56,000 nucleotides of DNA from Cryptomeria japonica (taxonomy: Eukaryota; Streptophyta; Pinopsida; Cupressales; Cupressaceae). The notes under the pieces are model-generated. The model had not been told where the DNA came from. It did no database searches and was given only the letters and a program-made list of their open reading frames with translations. The stretch is from contig NC_081413.1 of NCBI RefSeq assembly GCF_030272615.1, forward strand, positions 333,168,302-333,224,301, given 5' to 3'. Numbering within the stretch: position 1 is the stretch's first letter; each line of letters opens with the position of its first letter. Made by a program: the position numbers and the translations under genes. Positions 10,158-23,287 of the stretch are shown one piece after another.

Positions 10158-12529
10158 TGTAATGCCCCACCAGGAAACCCCGAAAGGATAAAGCTAAAAC
10201 ACAAGAATAGAATGCAAATATTTTTTTTTTAAGTTAAAACATAATAATGATACATTGAATTATCATTATGTTCAAATTACACAACGAAAGACTTAACTAA
10301 CACCTAAAGAGTTTCCCAACGTGATTACTTGATTCAACACTTAACTCAAATCATGCTAATTAATCCAATTAAGCTGATTAACTTAATGACATGATAATAC
10401 TTTAAACAAAGGATAAATTCGCTCGATAGATTAAAAATATAGATAACATGATTAAGTTGATCCATTACAATTTAAACATACATTATGTCCAATCTTACAT
10501 TTAAAACATATGTCATGCATCTAATTTCCTTACATACTTTAATTGCATTAAAACTAATGAATACTTTCCATTATACCAACCTACATTATTAATGATCCAT
10601 ATTACTCCATTTAATAATATAACTGCATACATACATTTAAGGTTAACATCATCTAATCCACATTATACATTTTAACCATAATGACATTCATACATGCTAA
10701 ATAAAGAGGAAACAGAAGAACACAAACACCACATAACACCAAAATGATATCGAAGTTCACCCCTAGTGGGCTACATCTCCAGGTATGCTCAACTGCAAGA
10801 CCCCTCTAATAAATAATAGGGTGAAGAATACATAAGGTTCACATCCATTACAACCTGCCAATAAGGTGTACATAAACAATAATACATATGACCACATCGG
10901 TCCAATAGATACATGAATGATCCCAAAAAAGGAAAAGGATCCATGTGAACATGATAAGAAGCAAATATAAAAGAACTGGAGCACCCACAAGACTAGGTCT
11001 TCGCAACCCATCATAAGTAACCCATGGTCTAACCTGAATATCAAGTACTTCTAAAGGCATAAACAACCAAATATGACTCCACAACAGTGCTCCTAGAAAA
11101 GACAACACAAACTGCACACTAGTGAACATAAGGGACATGTGTCATCACATAACTTGGTATGGTTACCCTCGTAGGCCTCCTTAGGTCCCGACCCCATCTA
11201 CTGGGTTACCCTAGCAACCTTTCCTAAACCTTCAGTCCATCCAAGTCTCATGTGGACCCAACACATCCTTTCATGAAGACAAGGTTGTTGGTTTTCCATT
11301 TCAACCCTTCTCACTGCATTCTGAGACTGTACTAGCATTTATCCCATGTGTGAGGTACAATTATCTTACTTAGTGTTTTCATTAACTAAACTCTCTAATA
11401 TGCTATTAGGTTATCACTTATTTAGACACACTTTCGATGGGTTACCCTACAACCACTTTGGGCGTGACCTCCACTCGAAAGCCACTCTCCCATATGACAC
11501 TAGACCATAATCAAATGAACTCCTAAACCAAGGAATACACCAGGACAAGCATACAGAGTTCGATATGGTAGGAATACCCACTTGGCCAAACAAGTCTTCA
11601 TACGTGGTGAACTAATTGACGATTTTTTGACTAGAGACATGACCAGCTATAGTCAACCACATAACAACACCCAACACTCGCATAAAGAACATGACCTGAT
11701 ACAAACAATCACAAGAAAACAGTCCAAAACTCGAGATCAAGGACCTAAGAAGGTACCAAAATAAACATATGACAATATCCACCAATCACAATCAAGGACT
11801 TGGCATTTCCTAATCAAATACAAATATAGAAAATTAAACATGCATAGACATAAATTGGAAATGACAATCTTCTTCCATATCGTTTAAACATTACCATCGA
11901 TCCAATTTTCTAATAGATCTAATTTGATTGCGATTTGTCTACCTTGTCTAGGTACATGTCGCCCATGGTTTACTAACTCACTATAATTTAACTTACCTCA
12001 TAAAATGATATAAATACTTCATCATGAGTTTTCAAACCAAAAACAAATTAATATAATTATATTTATATGCAAAACATACAAAGATATAATTAAATATATA
12101 TTAATTAACTAGAATTTGATATTTATTTTTCAAAATAAAACATCATTTTATACTTGTTCAAAACAAAATATCTAATCTCATCTTTTCCCAAAACCAAGAT
12201 ACACTCTCCAGAATATGGAAATATACATTTAAAAAGAACTAAAATAGATAATCTTTTTTCCAATGAAATAAAATCTCATTGCATCTAAATAAAAAAAGAA
12301 TTTAAATATTAATCAACATATATTTATTTATATACATTAATTAATAATTAAAATATAACCAAATACTATTTAATAACTTTGATTTAAATAATATTTAAAA
12401 ACTTTATTTTAAAATATATAATTATTTTTTTTAATAAAAAAAAACAAAAAGCAAAAATAATAGGGTAGACCCACATGGACACCTGTGTGGGCCTCCCTTT
12501 CCCCAAGGGAATGCTTTGGTGGTAGATGC

Positions 12530-12620
12530 TACCATTGGTAGTGCTGCTACCAAATGGCAGCATGTCGCTACCTTGGGTAGCGCTGCTACCATCCCATGTG
12601 GTGGGGTAACTTGCCACGTG
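12530..12620. repeat. GC-rich palindromic units in A 3' LTR
   Basis: Two copies of GGTAGYGCTGCTACC (core starts 12538 and 12577, 39 bp apart) stand in otherwise AT-rich LTR sequence. Each is itself palindromic (GGTAGC..GCTACC). They are followed by CACGTGGG. The other A LTR has one copy at the matching place, and the right B LTR has five. Confidence 0.85.
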
Positions 12621-12721
<101 letters not shown>

Positions 12722-14015
12722 TTTTTAAATAGCAATTTCTGCAGAGTCTCAGACTGAGACCAAATAAAAAAGAAATAAATTCTAGAATAACAATGGCTCC
12801 CAAAATATTAAAATTTTCTAAATAACCAGTCCTAGAAAGATAAAACTGGGCAAATTCCTCTAACCAAGTACCATATTTGGGCAAATGGAATTAATTTACA
12901 CACATTTATCCAACCAATCTTGCCAAACACAAACTAATTTCACAGTCTGAAACTTGAATTTGAAAGCATTCATTTGGAGTTTTAACAAAAAATTATTATG
13001 AACATCCAACCCCATTTTTTTTTGATTTTGAATCAATTTAAGCAACAAAAATTTGACCTGGAGGTTGAGAATGAAACCGAGGAGGGTTTGAATTTGAGAT
13101 TTAACTACAACTCTTCCATATTCCACAAAATATATGAGATTTTATTCAAGCACAACCAAATTTCTTCTAAATCAAAACAATCTCTTTTAAACAAAAATCA
13201 AGGAGATAAACAAGAATCCAACCTTTATCAACAATCTTGGGAATGATTTGATGAAGAGCCCAACCTGCAAGCTCAAGAAATTCCTTCTTCCACAAATGCC
13301 CAAAATTTTTCCATCCAAAAATAACTCCCCCAAATATTTTTCAAAACCTAGGTTAAAAGGGAAAATGTTTTGACCAAAAATCCTTTTTTTGATTTAAAAT
13401 ATTTTCCTCCAAATAAAAATCAGTTTTCAAACAATTTAAATATGCAAAACTTGCTTTTTCTTCTAAAATTGATTTTCTTAATTTAATTAAAACTAACATT
13501 TCTATTTCAAAATGCCAAAGAGGGTAAAAATATTTTTATTTTCAAATACTATTTAACCTTTCTTTTCAAAATGCATATACTTAATTAATTCATCATTTAA
13601 AAATAACCATTTAATTAATCTTGCTACAAACATGAATTTAGCAATCTGATTATTGATTAACCACACAAAGGGATCCTTTTTTATTTAGTCTCTTAATTTA
13701 CTAATGCATAAAAAACATTCAATCTAATTCAATACTAGGGATTAAATAATCAATTTTACCACACACACAACACACAACCCAAGAAAGCCAAACAAATATA
13801 CGACTCGCATACCCAACCAAAGGGGAAATTGACAGACGACTAACGACGCTCACTTGAGAATGACTAAGGTAAATCGTAGGGTCTTATGACTACCTAAACC
13901 AATACCTTAGGACCAAAGAGGTATCGCCAAACCTGCGAAGCTAGGTGGATACACACCTTGTACCTATGCGGTACTATACCTACAATCTCCTTCAACCATG
14001 AATCACACATGCATA

Positions 14016-14025
14016 CATATATATA
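14016..14025 (-). promoter_or_regulatory. Candidate TATA box, A 3' LTR
   Basis: A TATATATA run lies about 223 bases from the sense 5' end of the LTR (14243). On the minus strand it precedes a leader block (ATGGTTGAAGGAGATTG..GGTAC) that is conserved at the same distance in the other A LTR and in F. Confidence 0.45.
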
Positions 14026-14243
14026 GAATGAAAGTATTAGCCCGAGGTTAATAACATGAATCAGAAGAACAACTAATCTTACATAAGAATTGATGTGAAA
14101 ACAACATTTACATGTATGCACAATAATCATAATACCTGACTATAACATTACAACATGGTAAATCAACCATTCAAGAAGGCCACTTAAAAAGTCAAGCAAG
14201 GTCAAGCCGAGTTTTAAAATTTGATTAGGGCAGGGGTACTACA

Positions 14244-14253
14244 TCCTCCCCCC
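14244..14253 (-). other. Polypurine tract of element A
   Basis: On the minus strand this reads GGGGGGAGGA immediately before the 3' LTR start TGTAGTACC, the standard plus-strand primer position. It fixes the element's orientation as minus. Confidence 0.85.
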
Positions 14254-14749
14254 TAGGTTCTGACTTACTCTTGGAAGTGGTAAGGCTAGAAGGAAAACAT
14301 GCAACACACATTAGCCCTAAAAATTATTTAACCAATATAAATTTTCACATATAAATCATTTCACAAATAAATGAAACATTATTGCTAAATCCTTTACGAA
14401 TGCCATTATCCATTGGTAAGATACCTTCAAATCCATACATTTGTTATAACATCCTAGGAACTATCTATAATCATAGCAGTGAAACAAAAAATTTCTTCCT
14501 TTCATCACACCAAATTAAAGCATTAAAAGAGGTAAACAACAATTATCATACTCATCTACCAAATACAACAAGAAAACATGCCATCATGATCAATTTCTTT
14601 TACGAATCCATCCCCTTCATAAAATTTTATCGCATAGAACTAGCTTCAAATTTCAAATTTTACAACCAAGTTAACTTTCATGAAATAAGAGAACATATAG
14701 AACATAATTGTTTTCACTTGCCAAGCATATAAAAACCTTTCCAATGACT
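14254..14749. other. Element A internal region, left part
   Basis: About 500 bp of AT-rich sequence between A's polypurine tract and the element B insertion site. The plus frame at 14382-14732 resembles no family and runs against the element's sense. No coding domain seen. Confidence 0.7.
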
Positions 14750-14754
14750 ATGTC
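14750..14754. repeat. Target-site duplication of B (left)
   Basis: ATGTC immediately before TGTAATG; identical to 27227-27231. It proves element B inserted as one unit into element A. Confidence 0.95.
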
Positions 14755-17700
14755 TGTAATGCCCCACTAGGAACCCCAAAGGAAAACCAACAACTAAGGG
14801 GGAAATAATTTTTTTTAAAAGTATAAATCACATTAAGTGCATTAATTACTACATAGCACAAAAAATAACACAAGCGGAAGACTAACACCAGAATTCCTAA
14901 AGGGTTACCAACGAAGAATTAAACTAAAAGTTAAATTACGATTAATCCAATTAACCACCATAATTACGATTAATCCAATTAACCACCATTACTCATTGAA
15001 CATAATAAACCATAAGCAATAACATATTTCACCATTTAAAGATTGAAAGGATACAATATAATTTTCTCTTCAATACAACATTTACACAAATCATAAAGAA
15101 AGCTAATAAAAACATCCAAAACTTAGGATTACATTGATCTTCCAATACCTAGCCCACATTAAACATATAAAGTAACAACTTAACCAAATTACAAGGTTAC
15201 ATAAATTCATTGATACAATTGACCACACAGATCTCCAAAGAATAATAATCTCCAACATGAGATAGAGCATGAGTCACGAACCACAGGAACACTTGCGAAG
15301 CCAATCCTTGCCAAAAAGTACGAACAAGAACATCCGATGGGAAGTGGCACTACCACCTGACCATGTGATCCCAAACTGGAATCACCCCACCGTGCTAGGA
15401 GATAGCAAAGGACCCTCAAGCAAGCATAATCAAGACATGGATGACCAAACAAATGACTCCATGACAATACATTACAACTCCAGAATATTCCAGGTGACTA
15501 AACATCACAATAATCAAGTGACTTGACATCACAATACACTAGTGACCCTAAAGAGAGAGTGTCATCGCATAGCTTATGATGGTTACCCTAGGTAGGCCTC
15601 CATAGGTCCCGACCCCAATCTTGGGTTATCCTGGTAACCTTTCCTGAACCTCTTGTTCCATCTAAGTCTCATGCGGACCCCACCAACCCTTTGTGAAGAC
15701 AATGTGGTCGGTTTGCCATTCCAGGCCTTCCCACTACATCTTGAGCCTAAACAAGTGCTCAACCATGCGCAGGGTATAATATCTTATATAATGTTATAAA
15801 CTACCCACCCCCTAATCAATTATTAGGTTATCACTTATTATCTGACTATCGAGGGGTTATCCTACCATCCACTTCAGGCATGGCCCCCACTCGAAATCTA
15901 CTCTCTCATAGGACACTAAACAAACATGGTCACTCTATGAGGACCTTATGGTGAGCAAACAACCATAACACCACTATCCAAAAACAAGTGGCCAAAACAA
16001 AGACATACTAACTCTTGGTTAACCATAAGGAATAACACTACATGGTTAAGACAACGAGGTCATCATACATCACTTGGTCAAAAGATACCAAATATGCCAC
16101 AACAGGACGACTGAATCAAAGACGAGAAATAACCACAAATAATACTCTTTACAAGGAAAGCTAATATCACTAAGTCCGCACTCAGACAATCTTTGAGAAA
16201 ATCAGCATCATAACACTTGCAAATTCATTGATTGGAAATTAAATAAAAACAACCTTCATTCAATTCATTATTCAAAATGTCATTCAATTCTATATAATTT
16301 CCAATTCAAAATTCCAACAAAGTAATAAAATCCATATTAACTATTTAACCAAATAAAAATATGAATAAAATTAAAACATATTATATATTTCCACATTAAA
16401 TCTAAATTTATCAATTCAATTTAACGACCCAACCCTTGATTTACAAGAAAAATAAAATTAAATCCATATATATATATAAATATTAATAATTAACTTTAAT
16501 AAATTACAATTTTAATTTAACATATAAAAATTTACTTTAAAAACCAACATATAAATTTATTCCTATTCCATGAAATAGCAGTCACGTTTAAACATGCATC
16601 GCGAAGGAAAAAGAACATGCCACCCGCAGTAGCAAGCCATTGTCGTCCCACATGGTGGGATTAGCCTGCCACGTGGGCTAGGTTTAAATTATTTAATATT
16701 TAATTTTTTGAATTAAATTTAAAAACAAACCAACATTCCCTACTCTCATTCACTGGTAAAAACCTCGTACCCAAAAATTCAGTTTTGTAATGATAATTCT
16801 TTTATAAGGGAATTTTGCAAATTAATAAAACACAAAGGCCCAAATATATGAAAATCTTGGGGAAAATCAAAAGAATTTAAGAGAGACAAGAAGGATATGA
16901 TAAATTTCTTCACTTCTTCTCACACAGGAAGAATCCTTGCATCATGCAAGAGGCAATTTTAACAATATTGCCAATCTTGGGTAAATAGAAACTACTAAAC
17001 ACACAGAAAACTAAATCTATTTCTTTCTATACCAAATAGAGGAAATAAACCAAGGACTAGATTTTGCAAGAACAAATAACAAACAACCAACAGAAAATTG
17101 ACCCATTCCCTTCCAATATGCACACATTTGGTTTGAATTCAACAAAATACTCAATAACTACTCTTTCTTTCAATCCAACATTCAAAAATAATCTTCAAAG
17201 AGATTTTCCAATTTTTCAAACACACAGGAAGAAAACTCAAACCTTCAAAATTTAATTGGAAAAACATGAAGAAGACTATCCAACCTTCAAAGCAATCTAG
17301 GAAGCAACTTGTGGAAGAGTTCCAATCTTGCTAGCCAAATCCAAATCCAAGTTCCTCCTCCCAAATGAGTTTTCCAAATTTTGCATTAAAAAATCTACCT
17401 CTCTTATTCCCGCGAACTTCCAAGAATATATGGGAAAAATATAATTTCAACCTAAACTTTTAGGTTAAAAAGTTTTCTCCACCAATCAGAATAAATTATT
17501 TAAAAAGTAAAGGAAATCAGATTTTACCTTTTTCCATAAACAATTCTTTTCCAACATTCTAAAATACAAAAGCTAATAAAAAAGGTAGAAAGGGAAATGC
17601 CTTTATTTATTTCATTTCATTTTCTATTTTCCATGATACTTTATTTAAGCACAAGTATTTAAAATTTAAATGGCAAGGCATTCACTCATTTCTTTCCCCA

Positions 17701-18507
17701 ATATAATAATACAACTTTAACACAATAAAATAAGCCAATTTAACCATTTAATTCTGGCAGCTCATTTATTTAATTAAATCAATAAACTCAAGAGCATAAT
17801 AATTAACTAATTACGCCGACAAAAAAATAGCATCATTCACTCAATTAAATAACTATTCAAATAATCAGAAGCATACAAAATGAGGAATGATCAAACGACG
17901 ACTCACAAACAACCAAGACCATAGCACTACGACTCACATACTAGTCAAACAGAAAAGATGATCGACTGACAACACTCACATGAGTGTGACTACGGGTCAA
18001 GTTAGGGTCCCACAACTATCTCCTCCACTCCCATCAGAAAAATAAGGTACACTCAGACCTATGAAACCAGGTGGAGTCGATACCCCGTACCTATCTGGTA
18101 CTTGTACCTGCAATGTCTTGTACCAAAGAACCACATGTGCATATAGACAAATATATATAAATAGACACGACACACACACCAATGAAGGAGAATCGTGACA
18201 TTCCCTGTCTCACTGGAGTGAGTGAGGGAAAATTATCCCCTCGCATCCCATACACTTGCAAACACACAACATATAAATAGCACATCACATATATAAAGTA
18301 AAAGTGTCAGTCCATGTTAGTAATCCATAAAAATCTCATGAAACATAAGCAAAGAAATAATGCATGAAATCATACACTGCATATCCAGATAAGGCATGAA
18401 ATAACATCGCATAGAGTCTGAATCAATATACAATAATGTATCCACTAAATAGTTAACTAAAGTCAAACATAAGTCCAAAAAGTGTCTGATCGAGGAGGGG
18501 TACTACA
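14755..18507 (-). repeat. Element B 3' LTR (3.75 kb)
   Basis: Starts TGTAATGCCCCACTAGG and ends GGGGTACTACA. Nearly co-linear with 23290-27226. Differences include a local tandem duplication around 14938-14992 (ATTACGATTAATCCAATTAA twice) and absence of the 38-bp GC-rich array present in the other LTR, which accounts for most of the 184-bp length difference. Open frames such as 15207-15467 recur in the other LTR only because the DNA is duplicated. Confidence 0.95.
18151..18160 (-). promoter_or_regulatory. Candidate TATA box, B 3' LTR
   Basis: TTATATATAT on the minus strand, about 352 bases from the LTR sense start (18507), followed by a block (GTGGTTCTTTGGTACAAGAC..GGTACGGGGT) that also occurs in the right B LTR and, diverged, in A and F. 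Confidence 0.45.
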
Positions 18508-18517
18508 TCCTCCCCCC
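18508..18517 (-). other. Polypurine tract of element B
   Basis: Minus-strand GGGGGGAGGA directly before TGTAGTACC, identical to that of element A. Confidence 0.9.
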
Positions 18518-18559
18518 AAAAACTAGGCTTACTCCTGGAATACTAAAAAAAAAAGAATA

Positions 18560-19790
18560 AAGCTCTCTCATTTTTGTCGCATCCTCTCATGTCGCTAAGG
18601 TATCATAATTTGGGTCCCATAGGACCCTTACCTGGTCGATGGTATGACCCCTGAGGATCAAATCCCGATGCTGAAGAATGCGCACAGGCTCCATGGAAAG
18701 TTGTTTGTCCTTGACCTGCAAAACGTTCCAATCAAGAAAATGAGTCACATTAGGATGATAAGGTCAAAGACTGAAACATGAAAGACATCATGGTTGCGAG
18801 ATAGACTCAGTGGCAAGGCAAGATAGTAGGCAATAGGTCCTATCCTCTCAAGGATCTCAAAAGGGCCAACAAAATGAGGCACCAACTTAGAACCCTTTCC
18901 ATAATGGATCAGACTCTTCCGCGGACACACTCTCAAGAACACACGGTCTCCAACTGCAAACTAACGATCCACTCTATGAGCATCAGCATACTTCTTCTGC
19001 CTATCCTGAGAAGCAACCAAATGCCCATGAATCTGCTCAACCTTCTGCTCCATCTCACGAAGCCTATCCAATCCCAAACTCACCCTATCCTCTAATCGAT
19101 CCCAACTCAAAGGAGTATGACAAGGAAAACCATACAGTGCCTGGAAGGGAGACATGCCTATGGAGCTATGATATCCATTGTTATAAGCAAACTCTACAAG
19201 GCAAAGATATTCCTCCCAGCGTGACTCTTGGTCGATAACATACATGCGAATCATGTCCTCCAAGACCTGATTCACACACTCAGTTTGACCGTCGGTCTCT
19301 GGGTGATAAGCTGAACTAAAGTTCAACTAGGTCCCCAAAGCATGCTGAAGTGAGGTCCACAATGCTGAAGTAAAGATAGGATCTCTATTAGAAATGATCC
19401 GCCTTAAAATCCCATGCAACCTCACCACATCTTCCAAGAAGACTCGTACCACCACTATTGTTGTATAAGAAGATCGAATAGGAACAAAATGAGCAACTTT
19501 GGTCAATCTAACAACAATGACCATGATGGCATCATGATGGTGTGAAGAAACAAGCAACCCCACTATGAAATCCATGGAAATGATATCCCATTTCCAATCC
19601 TGTACCAAATTAGGTTGTAAAAGCCCTGCAAGGTGTTGATGCTCTGCCTTCACGCGCTGACATTCTAAGCACTTCGACACAAAATCAGCAATGTCATGTT
19701 TCATACCAGCCTAATGATATATCTATCTAAGATCTGCATGCATCTTCTTGACACCAGGGTGTGTCAAATAAGGTGCACGATGGGCCTTAC
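18560..19790 (-). pseudogene. pol: Integrase with chromodomain-like tail (element B pol end)
   Basis: In minus sense the integrase zinc finger (H..H then CLECQ near 19650) is followed by the catalytic core: first Asp in SMDFIVGL, second in SNRDP, and Glu in QVLEDMIR after the AYHPETDGQTE motif. Next comes the linker GPFEILERIGPIAYYLALP with HDVFHVS (18942-18745). The tail ILQHRDLILRG..VRVLWDP..LAT (about 18700-18570) matches the C-terminal chromodomain of plant chromoviruses, with the usual Trp after LAT replaced by TGA. Integrase inserts the cDNA; the chromodomain is thought to steer insertion to heterochromatin. Further stops occur near 19327, 18960 and 19735, so it is not functional. Confidence 0.9.
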
Positions 19791-19824
19791 CCTCCAAAGG
19801 AAGTACATAGATCTGTCCAAGATG

Positions 19825-21250
19825 TCAAAGAAGACCACCTGCCTCAAGATTATATCTAGAATGTCTAACCTTCAATGGCCTTCCAGACTCTGCCATGGCT
19901 CTAACAGCCTGATACCAGGTGTCCTGAAGAAGAATCCCAAGAATTCTCTCCCTCAAGTCCACTCCAAGGGACAATACTGCAACCTCATGCCACCTATGAC
20001 TCAAAGAATCTACCACTACATTCTCTTTCCCTTGAATATATTGAACCTCAAAATCATACTCGTAGAGGAATTCCATCCATCTTCATTGTCAAGAATTCAA
20101 GTTCGGCTACGTGAAAATATATTGCAAACTGCGGTGATCACTATGCAGCTCAAATCGACGCCCCAACATAAACTGTCGCCATCTAACCAATGCATGCACT
20201 ACAATTGCCAACTCCAAGTCATGAACTAGATAGTTCAACTTGTGGTCCTTGAGTTTGTGAGACTCATAGGAAACCACACGTCCATCCTGCATAAGCACTA
20301 CACCTATACCCTATAAAGAGGTGTCTGTGCATACCATAAAATCTCTGAATGGATCAAGCATCACTAAAATCAGAGAACTAACAAGGAGTTCCTTCAAGGT
20401 ACAAAAAACTGACTCACACTGCTTTGACCAAACAAACTTCTTCCCTTTCCTCTGAAGGGAAGTGTTCGGGTGCCCTATTCGAGAAAAACTTTGAACAAAG
20501 CGATGATAATATCCGGCCGAACCCATGAAACTTTGAACCTTTGAAACATTGATCAATGTTGGCCAATCCACGATGGCTTGGATCTTAGAAGGATCCATGG
20601 ATACACCTTCTCCCAAAACTATATGACCAAGATAGTTCACCTCTGACTGGAAGAAATCACACTTCACCAAGTTGGCATAAAGATGATTCTCCCTCAAGCA
20701 CTGCAATACCTGTTGCAAGTGGCCCTCATTCTCTTTTATAGATCTAGAATAAATCAATATGTCATCCAAGAACACAAGGATAAAATGATCAAGGTATGTG
20801 CAAAAAACCCCATTCATGAGGCTCATGAAAACTGAAGGCACATTCGTCAACCCAAATGGCACCATTGTGAACTCATAGTGACCATAAGGAGTATGAAACT
20901 CCATTCTATGAATGTATGCATCATGAATGCACAACTGATGATACCCAGATTTCAGATCAATCTTACAGAACACCTTGGATCCCTTTACCTGATCAAAAAG
21001 ATCATCTATCTGAGGCAATGGATATTCATTCTTGATGGTTACCTTATTCAGCTATCGGTAATCAATGCATAACTGAAGAGAACCATCCTTCTTCTTAATG
21101 AAGATAACAAGCACACCCCAAGGGGATACACCAGGATGAATGAACCCCTTGGCCAACAATTCTTCCATACTTGCAACTTCAACTCACTCAACTCCTGAGT
21201 AGTCATCCGATATGGTGCTCTCGAAATAGGTTCCGCACCAGGAACCAAGT
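19825..21250 (-). pseudogene. pol: Reverse transcriptase and RNase H (element B)
   Basis: The minus-strand frame at 21018-20311 (235 codons) carries the RT palm: KIDLKSGYHQL, PFGLTNVPSVFM (usually PFGLTNAP) and the catalytic VFLDDILIYS with both Asp present, then YLGHIV and the connection segment. The fingers are upstream ([19 protein letters not shown], 21248-21180) across stops and a frameshift. RNase H follows at 20298-20107 (VSYESHKLKDHKLNYLVHDLELAIV, HSDHRSLQYIFT) and 20076-19825 (GKENVVVDSLSH). Family position is Ty3/gypsy because integrase lies downstream of RNase H. Stops separate the parts. Confidence 0.93.
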
Positions 21251-21353
21251 CAATGCGAAAATCTATGTCTCACTTTGGAGGCATACTGGTAATATCCAAA
21301 GGAAACACATCAGCATACTTTCAAAGGATAGGGTGACCATGAAGAGTGATTTC

Positions 21354-22020
21354 TCAACTCTCTTCCTCATCCACATCCTCAAGAGAAATTGCAAAAAGCT
21401 GACACCCTTGACGCATACACCACTTAAGTTGCATAGAAAAAATCATACGTAAGGATATTGATCTCTGAACTCCAATGATCCCCACTTTCCTGCCATGGTC
21501 ATCTAAATACTCTACTATCTTCAAACAACAGTCTACATGAGTGCTGTGAGATGATAGAAAATCCATTCCCAACACAACTCCATAGGACCCCAAAGGAATG
21601 ACTCAAAGGTCAACTGAAGTAACAAAGGGTCCTAGGTCCAACTCACAACTAGGAATAGTTGCATCGACAGACACACGCACACCAGTAGCCAAATTTGCTT
21701 GCCACCTATCTTCCTGCTTAGCAGATGTGAGCCCGCACCGCTCCATAATGGATGAAGAAATGAAAGAATCTAAAGCACCAGAGTCAAAAAGTACAGAGAT
21801 AGGGATACCACACAACACACCTGCAACCTCAATCACTATACCCTGATGCTTATCTTGGTGATCATCAATTGCTATAAATACTCTATGGGATCTACCTGCA
21901 TCCCCCATTGTTGGCTCTGATGCTACTAGCCTTTGACTACCCATCTGGTGAGAACACTGAGGGCACTGAGCGGCTATGTGACCAAACTATCCATAGGAGA
22001 AGCAAGCTCCCCTACCAGGT
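21354..22020 (-). pseudogene. Gag zinc knuckle and aspartic protease (element B)
   Basis: Near 22010-21965 minus, CFSYG.FGHIAAQC is a CCHC knuckle whose second Cys has become Tyr and which holds an in-frame stop; it would bind element RNA. The following frame (21944-21603) contains the retropepsin active site as FDSGALDSFIS, and the next (21593-21354) GVVLGMDFLSSH, the conserved second protease motif. The protease cuts Gag-Pol into mature proteins. A stop at 21600 separates the two motifs. Confidence 0.85.
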
Positions 22021-22049
22021 CCTCTACTCCCAGATGAACCATTGGACTA

Positions 22050-23135
22050 CTAAAAGATTCCCCTACTAGGGGCCTGAGATGCACTCTGAGAGGTCTTCCC
22101 TAGGAAACTCTACCTGCTCTTCCTATGCTTCTGCTGTTGTCCACCCTTAGCAGGTGCCTAGGGACCCCTAAAAGGGGCAGTAGTCTAGGACTGATTCTCT
22201 CGAACTATGGCCCTACTAAAAGGTACACTCCCAATCTGCACTCCAGACTGACCGCCATGCGCAGGTCCAAGATTCTACTCCATTAGCCTAGATTTTTCCA
22301 CGGCTACCTCTACTAAAGCAGGCTCAAACACTCTCACTCCTCCACTGATGCGGTCATTTAGACCCCTCAAGAAGTGCTGAACATGCATTGCCTCATCCTT
22401 GCCAATACCGACATACTGTTTGAGCTCATAGAACTTGTGCTCAAATTGATCTACTGACATACCAAACTAGCACAAAGAATAGAACTCGTCTACCCACGAC
22501 TGCCTCCACTGGGGTGAGATAAATCGTGCCCTGAATCTCTCTAGAAATATCTCCCATGATATGGTGTTAATGCACACCAATCCTCTCCTCCTCTAACCAC
22601 CACTAGTTAGATGCAAAGATCTCAAGATGCATGATAGCACATCTTGCCTTGGTGTTGCTACCATATGGATACATTACAAAACATCGATCAAAATTGATAA
22701 GCTAGGTCTCTACCTCGAGACCGATACCTTTACCGTCAAATAAAGGAGGATGGGACCTCATCAAGTCCCTCATGTGTCCCAAAGTAGCTGAGTCCTGGTC
22801 TACTAGGACCTCTCTCCTTCTAGGAGATCTCTCTCTCTCTCTCTCCTCTAGAATCTGCTGATGCGACTCCTCAACCTGATTATGGATTGGCTGATCAGCC
22901 TCAGGTCTAGGGCCTAGTCTAGCTAGAACCTCCTGAAACATCTGTTGAAACTCTTCCCTTTCAGGAACCTGCTCTCCTAAATGTTGTTCACCCTGATGAA
23001 CAGCTGATCCTGATCCACACTTGCATGAGTGGGTGGTGGCAAAGGAATATGGCAGTTGGAACCTCAACCCCGTCCCCCACCTCTGCCTCTAATGCAGCCA
23101 CCAACACGGCCACTACCCTTGGCTCTCCTAGCCAT
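22050..23135 (-). pseudogene. gag: Gag polyprotein of element B
   Basis: Minus-strand ATG at 23135 opens a basic Gly/Arg start (MARRAKGSGRV..), soon broken by a TGA and a frameshift. The frame at 23067-22702 carries a Gln/Glu-rich segment and HMRDLMRSHPPLFDGKGIG, the usual entry to the Retrotrans_gag domain. The domain itself is scattered over frames (CAIMHLEIFASNWW near 22650) and ends in MSVDQFEHKFYELKQYVGIG..HVQHFLRGLNDRI (22460-22275). The order and motifs match chromovirus Gag. Multiple stops between 22275 and 21990 break the join to the zinc knuckle. Confidence 0.85.
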
Positions 23136-23274
23136 GACCTAACATTGCACAAGAGAAAAAGGTTCAAATCTATGACAAGGATAAAAACTAAGAAATCACA
23201 ACCACTAAGACCTAATCAAAAGGTCTAGTTGAATGGGCTCACTACAAACCCAGAGTACCTAGTGTTGAAACATT

Positions 23275-23287
23275 GGCTCTGATACCA
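23275..23287 (-). other. Primer-binding site of element B
   Basis: Minus-strand TGGTATCAGAGCC is a perfect complement to the 3' end of plant initiator tRNA-Met. It lies two bases inside the LTR boundary at 23290. Confidence 0.95.

Noticed and set aside
13894-14130. Small minus frame similar to frames at 34220-34414 and 39391-39597, suggesting a conserved LTR peptide
   Set aside because: The similarity is at DNA level in the promoter/leader block, the B copies diverge with frame changes, and there is no consistent start.
15207-15526. Open frames on both strands that recur at 23720-24052
   Set aside because: Both lie in the two B LTRs and recur because the DNA is duplicated; no protein family character and no conservation in A or F.
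18560-23135. Envelope-like gene or endogenous virus
   Set aside because: Nothing lies between the chromodomain and the 3' LTR of B, and no membrane-protein frame was found; it is a chromovirus-type retrotransposon.
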